Shown: one piece after another, positions 4,094-5,146 of the stretch
Numbering within the stretch: the first letter of the stretch is position 1
Layout: every line of letters begins with the position of its first letter
Assembly: GCA_020430865.1 (NCBI GenBank)
Contig: JAGQIY010000366.1
Coordinates: 1 to 5,146 of the forward strand
DNA: 5,146 nucleotides
DNA from: Myxococcales bacterium
GTDB taxonomy: Bacteria > Myxococcota > Polyangia > Polyangiales > Polyangiaceae
Direction: 5' to 3'
Program-made: the position numbers and the translations under genes
The notes under the pieces: model-generated
The model's input: the letters and a program-made list of their open reading frames with translations, nothing else
Told to the model about the DNA's origin: nothing
Database searches by the model: none

Positions 4094-5146
4094 ATGCGCC
4101 TCCTGCTGTCCCTTGCCTGCGCAGTGCTCGCGCTGAGCGTCGCGCGGCCAGCCCAGGCAGGGGACCCGTACCTGCGCTGGCGCACGGTGGAGACGCCGCA
4201 CTTTCGCGTCCACTACCCCGCTGGGCTGGACGAGGTCGCCCAGCGCACCGCGAGCCTCGGCGAGGCGATCCATAGCCGCCTGAGCCCCCAGCTGGGCTGG
4301 CAGCCGAAGGAGGTCACGCACATCGTCTTGACGGACAATACCGACGCCTCCAACGGCTCGGCCAGCGTGCGCCCCTACAACACGATCCGCTTGTTCGTTT
4401 CCGCGCCGGACGACATGAGCGTGCTCGGAGACTACGACGACTGGATGCTGATGCTGCTCACCCACGAGCACACCCACATCCTGCACATCGACAACCGCTC
4501 CGGCATTCCCGAGCTGCTGAACGGCATCTTCGGCAAGACCTACACGCCGAACCAGGTGCAGCCCCGCTGGATCCTGGAGGGCCTGGCGGTTGCACTCGAG
4601 AGCCAGCACACCGGCGCGGGCCGTCGGCGCTCGAGCCTGTTCGACATGATGCTGCGCGCCGACGTGCTCGAAGGCAACTTCGCGCGCCTCGATCAGATCA
4701 GCAGTATCCCGCGACGCTGGCCCGGCGGAAACCTCTGGTACCTCTACGGTGGCTACTTCATCGGCTGGATCCTCGACACCTACGGCACCGAGACCTACGC
4801 CACGGTCTCCGCCGACTACGGTGCGAACATAATTCCCTGGGGAATCAACCGGTCGATCAAGAAGGCCACGGGCAAGACCTATGTGGAGCTCTACGAGGGC
4901 TGGCACGCACATCTGAAGCGCGAATACGAGGCGCTGGTTCGCGACGTGGAGCGCCGAGGGCGGCGCGAAGGCGTTCGCCTCACCCATCATGGGCGCAACC
5001 TGAGCTACCCGCGAGAAGCACCCAAATGTTTCCGTAAGGATCCTAATTCAGCAGGCACCGAGCTCGTCTACTTCGTGGACGACGGGACTCTCCCGGGCGG
5101 GATCTATCGCCTGAGGGTCAGCGCCAACAACGAGCCGCTCGGCGAC
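4094..5146 (+). CDS. Exported peptidase MA-type (gluzincin) metallopeptidase with beta-propeller start, 3' end outside window
   Basis: This frame is open for 351 codons from ATG 4094 to the right edge. Residues 1-22 form a signal peptide (MRLLLSLACAVLALSVARPAQA, charged start, hydrophobic core, AQA cleavage site). Residues 23 to about 285 match the 'peptidase MA' zinc-protease type: TPHFRVHYP (34-42), VLTDNTDASNG (78-88), DDWMLMLLTHEHTHILHIDN (115-134) and WILEGLAVALES (159-170). His124, Glu125 and His128 form HExxH, and Glu162 is the likely third zinc ligand. The region from about 300 onward (LVYFVDDG, GGIYRL) resembles the first blade of a TolB/WD40-like propeller, a combination seen in large exported proteins of this kind. 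The substrate is unknown; an envelope or extracellular role is inferred from the signal peptide. The start has only a weak upstream CGGGG. Residues about 310-320 (KCFRKDPNSA) are encoded by unusually AT-rich codons. Confidence 0.88.
   Translation, partial: MRLLLSLACAVLALSVARPAQAGDPYLRWRTVETPHFRVHYPAGLDEVAQRTASLGEAIHSRLSPQLGWQPKEVTHIVLTDNTDASNGSASVRPYNTIRLFVSAPDDMSVLGDYDDWMLMLLTHEHTHILHIDNRSGIPELLNGIFGKTYTPNQVQPRWILEGLAVALESQHTGAGRRRSSLFDMMLRADVLEGNFARLDQISSIPRRWPGGNLWYLYGGYFIGWILDTYGTETYATVSADYGANIIPWGINRSIKKATGKTYVELYEGWHAHLKREYEALVRDVERRGRREGVRLTHHGRNLSYPREAPKCFRKDPNSAGTELVYFVDDGTLPGGIYRLRVSANNEPLGD

Noticed and set aside
4832..4845. Perfect inverted repeat ATTCCC-TG-GGGAAT
   Set aside because: It lies inside the peptidase coding region with no promoter context and is most likely a chance result of the codons used.
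4091..4990. A 299-codon minus-strand frame opposite the metallopeptidase gene
   Set aside because: The plus strand encodes a signal peptide and intact HExxH motifs; the minus frame is an antisense shadow typical of GC-rich genes.
5030..5050. A mini-intron-like string (GTAAGG, CTAAT, TTCAG) inside the peptidase gene
   Set aside because: The frame stays open through it, it would be about 18 bases long, and the context is bacterial, so spliceosomal splicing is not credible.

Overview
The window is GC-rich, densely coded bacterial DNA. A myxobacterium-like source (Myxococcota/Polyangia) is my inference. It rests on the strong G/C bias at third codon positions, a PilZ-type domain resembling the Myxococcus-type paralogous family and ending in a '(R)EPLFHDD' tail, a very long Pro/Gln-rich linker, and an ftsE-ftsX gene pair followed by a secreted protein. 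No RNA gene, insertion sequence, CRISPR array or phage gene was seen.

Layout. Positions 1-1784 carry a leftward operon. It consists of ftsE (1002-1784), ftsX (119-985) and the first 39 codons of a signal-peptide-bearing protein (1-117), which begins one base after the ftsX stop. FtsE (ATPase) and FtsX (four-helix membrane protein with a periplasmic domain) form the inner-membrane complex that couples cytoplasmic ATP hydrolysis to cell-wall hydrolysis. The secreted protein downstream is placed where a periplasmic murein-hydrolase activator or hydrolase would be expected, but too little of it is visible to prove that.

A 106-bp divergent spacer (1785-1890) separates this operon from rightward genes. 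It contains three inverted repeats, two of them perfect 6-1-6 palindromes placed back to back. The rightward genes are a two-domain methionyl-tRNA-formyltransferase-family protein (1891-2832) with Gly in place of the usual catalytic Asn, and then, overlapping it by 17 bp and with its own strong Shine-Dalgarno, a 394-residue protein (2816-4000). That protein has an Ala-rich helical N-terminus, a roughly 175-residue Pro/Gln linker and a degenerate PilZ domain. A 93-bp gap with a strong GC hairpin follows. The last gene (4094 to the window end, open) encodes an exported HExxH metallopeptidase of the 'peptidase MA' gluzincin type; its visible C-terminal part looks like the start of a TolB/WD40-like beta-propeller.

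The most unusual points are the Asn-to-Gly change in the formyltransferase, the PilZ domain lacking the canonical c-di-GMP residues behind a repeat-built linker, and the dyad cluster in the divergent spacer. I see no convincing evidence of an entirely new multi-gene system. The neighbouring genes look like ordinary chromosomal genes with some lineage-specific twists.
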